Below, one piece after another: positions 62,513 through 64,000 of a stretch of 64,000 bases of DNA. The notes under the pieces were generated by a model. It saw nothing but the letters and a program-made list of their open reading frames with translations, ran no database searches and was not told the DNA's origin. The DNA comes from Streptomyces qaidamensis (GTDB lineage Bacteria > Actinomycetota > Actinomycetes > Streptomycetales > Streptomycetaceae). The DNA lies in the NCBI RefSeq assembly GCF_001611795.1, contig NZ_CP015098.1:5332001-5396000 (forward strand), written 5' to 3'. A program made the position numbers and the translations under genes. Numbering within the stretch: position 1 is the first letter of the stretch; each line of letters begins with the position of its first letter.

Positions 62513-64000
62513 GTGATCGATATCAGCGAGTCCGTGATGCAGTTCCTTCTGGCGTTCATCGTCGCCGGCCCGCTCCTCGGCGCCGCCGCGGCTCTCCTGC
62601 CCGCCCCGCCCGGGCTGAAGGGGAAGTCACCCGAGCAGGCCGTGCTCCGGCACGGGGTCACCGTGACCGGCGCGGTCCTCATCGCGGCGATCGTCCTCGC
62701 GCTCGGCTTCGACCACGACCAGCCGTCGAAGATGCAGGCCGGCACCGACATCAGCTGGATCCCCGCACTCGACGTACGCATCCACCTCGGCATCGACGGC
62801 ATCTCCCTCCCCCTTCTGGTCCTGACCGCGCTGCTGACCTTCCTCTGCGCGCTCTACTCGTACTTCAAGATGCCTGCGGGGCCGACTCCCAAGGCCTTCG
62901 TCGCCCTGCTGCTCGTCCTCGAGTCCGGCACCCTCGCGACCTTCGCCGTCCTCGACCTGCTGCTGTTCTTCCTGGCCTTCGAGATGGTCCTCATCCCGAT
63001 GTACTTCCTCATCGCCCGCTGGGGCGGCGAGGGCCGGAGCCAGGCCGCCTGGCGGTTCATCCTCTACACGCTGCTCGGCTCCGTGGTCATGCTGCTCGGC
63101 CTGCTCCTGATCGGGATCAAGGCGGGCACGTTCGACATGATGGCACTCGCCACTGACAACGGCCGGTCGCTGACCACATCCGTGCAGGTCATCGCCGTTC
63201 TGGCGATCGGGATCGGGCTCGCGGTGAAGACGCCGATGTGGCCGTTGCACAGCTGGCTGCCCGACGCCCACACCGCCGCGCCGACCGTCGGCTCGGTGCT
63301 CCTGGCCGGCGTCCTGCTGAAGATGGGTACGTACGGGTTCGTCCGGATCCTGCTGCCCATCGCGCCGGACGGGTTCCGCACCTTCGCGCCCTACCTCGCC
63401 GCCCTCGCCGTCGTGGGCATCATCTACGGATCCCTGGCCTGCCTGGCCCTCGCCAAACAGGGCGCGAAGGGCGACCTCAAGCGCCTCATCGCCTACTCCT
63501 CCGTCGGCCACATGGGCTTCGTGCTGCTCGGCATCTCGACGATGACCCCGACCGGCGTGAACGGCGCCCTGTTCGCCAACATCGCGCACGGCCTCATCAC
63601 CGGCCTGCTGTTCTTCCTGGTCGGCGCCCTGAAGGACCGCACCGGCACCACCGACCTCGACACCCTCGCCGAGGAAACCGGAGCCGCCCTCTACGGCAAG
63701 GCCCCGCGCCTCGGCGGCCTGCTCGCCTTCGCCGCCGTCGCCTCGCTCGGCCTGCCGGGCCTGGCCGGATTCTGGGGCGAGATGCTCGCCCTGTTCGGCG
63801 CCTTCCAGCCGGCCGAGGGCCTCAACCGCGCGGCCTTCCTCACCTTCATGGCGATCGGCGCGTTCGGCACGCTGCTGACGGCCGCGTACCTGCTGATCGT
63901 GGTCCGCCGCGTCTGCATGGGCGCCGTGCCCCACGACGCTCCCAGGCTCACAGACGTCCGCTCGTACGAGTTCGCGGCGTGGACACCGCTCGTCGTCCTC
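62513..64000 (+). CDS. nuoM2: NADH-quinone oxidoreductase subunit M, second cluster, 3' end outside window
   Basis: This open frame starts at GTG 62513, six bases after nuoL2, and is still open at the window edge after 496 codons. Motifs are FFLAFEMVLIPMYFLIARWG, KTPMWPLHSWLPDAHTAAPT and KRLIAYSSVGHMGFVLLGI, all typical of the NuoM proton-pump subunit. Nearly the whole protein is present. nuoN2 probably follows beyond the window. Confidence 0.93.
   Translation, partial: MIDISESVMQFLLAFIVAGPLLGAAAALLPAPPGLKGKSPEQAVLRHGVTVTGAVLIAAIVLALGFDHDQPSKMQAGTDISWIPALDVRIHLGIDGISLPLLVLTALLTFLCALYSYFKMPAGPTPKAFVALLLVLESGTLATFAVLDLLLFFLAFEMVLIPMYFLIARWGGEGRSQAAWRFILYTLLGSVVMLLGLLLIGIKAGTFDMMALATDNGRSLTTSVQVIAVLAIGIGLAVKTPMWPLHSWLPDAHTAAPTVGSVLLAGVLLKMGTYGFVRILLPIAPDGFRTFAPYLAALAVVGIIYGSLACLALAKQGAKGDLKRLIAYSSVGHMGFVLLGISTMTPTGVNGALFANIAHGLITGLLFFLVGALKDRTGTTDLDTLAEETGAALYGKAPRLGGLLAFAAVASLGLPGLAGFWGEMLALFGAFQPAEGLNRAAFLTFMAIGAFGTLLTAAYLLIVVRRVCMGAVPHDAPRLTDVRSYEFAAWTPLVVL

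Overview
The window is high-GC (roughly 70% or more) actinobacterial DNA and is almost certainly a Streptomyces chromosome. The evidence is GTG/ATG starts in 4-base stop/start overlaps, a Streptomyces-type nuo operon, a close homologue of the secreted Streptomyces griseus aminopeptidase, a LysM/transglycosylase gene behind a c-di-AMP riboswitch, and gene order like the S. coelicolor nuo region (from memory, not searched). No rRNA, tRNA, insertion sequence or CRISPR array was recognised.

Layout. 1-14520: the main complex I operon, nuoC (3' end) to nuoN, tightly coupled and ending at a UUCG hairpin. 14729-19743: recQ, a tandem-repeat patch, an M56 peptidase and fumarylacetoacetase. 20054-30655: a likely cell-surface glycan locus with a DegT-type aminotransferase-like protein, a flippase fusion, large and small membrane proteins, a GH26 hydrolase, a polysaccharide deacetylase, a family-2 glycosyltransferase and a FemAB/GNAT-like protein. 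30848-37515: a HAD phosphatase, the riboswitch-controlled LysM/transglycosylase, a polyprenyl diphosphate synthase, a LolA-like exported protein and an ABC exporter. 37519-48020: small metabolic and resistance-type genes (flavin reductase, amidase, DUF6668-like/TPR pair, secreted aminopeptidase, VOC protein, ABATE and HxlR regulators, MFS and EamA transporters, NmrA-type reductase), several with palindromic operators in short divergent gaps.

48052-64000: korB and korA (2-oxoacid:ferredoxin oxidoreductase), a response regulator with two tandem paralogous histidine kinases, then, divergently, a second complex I cluster nuoA2-B2-C2-H2-I2-J2-K2-L2-M2 that runs off the window. This second cluster has the quinone/iron-sulphur connector and the proton-pumping arm but no nuoD, nuoE, nuoF or nuoG before nuoM2. 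With no NADH-oxidising module and korAB close by, it could take electrons from reduced ferredoxin. That idea is the most interesting hypothesis here and is inference only.

The respiratory theme is wider than the two nuo clusters: the polyprenyl synthase could make the menaquinone side chain both complexes would reduce. Many proteins carry long Pro/Ala/Ser/Gly-rich extensions (NuoE, NuoC2, NuoI2) or near-perfect in-frame minisatellites (flippase fusion, TPR protein).
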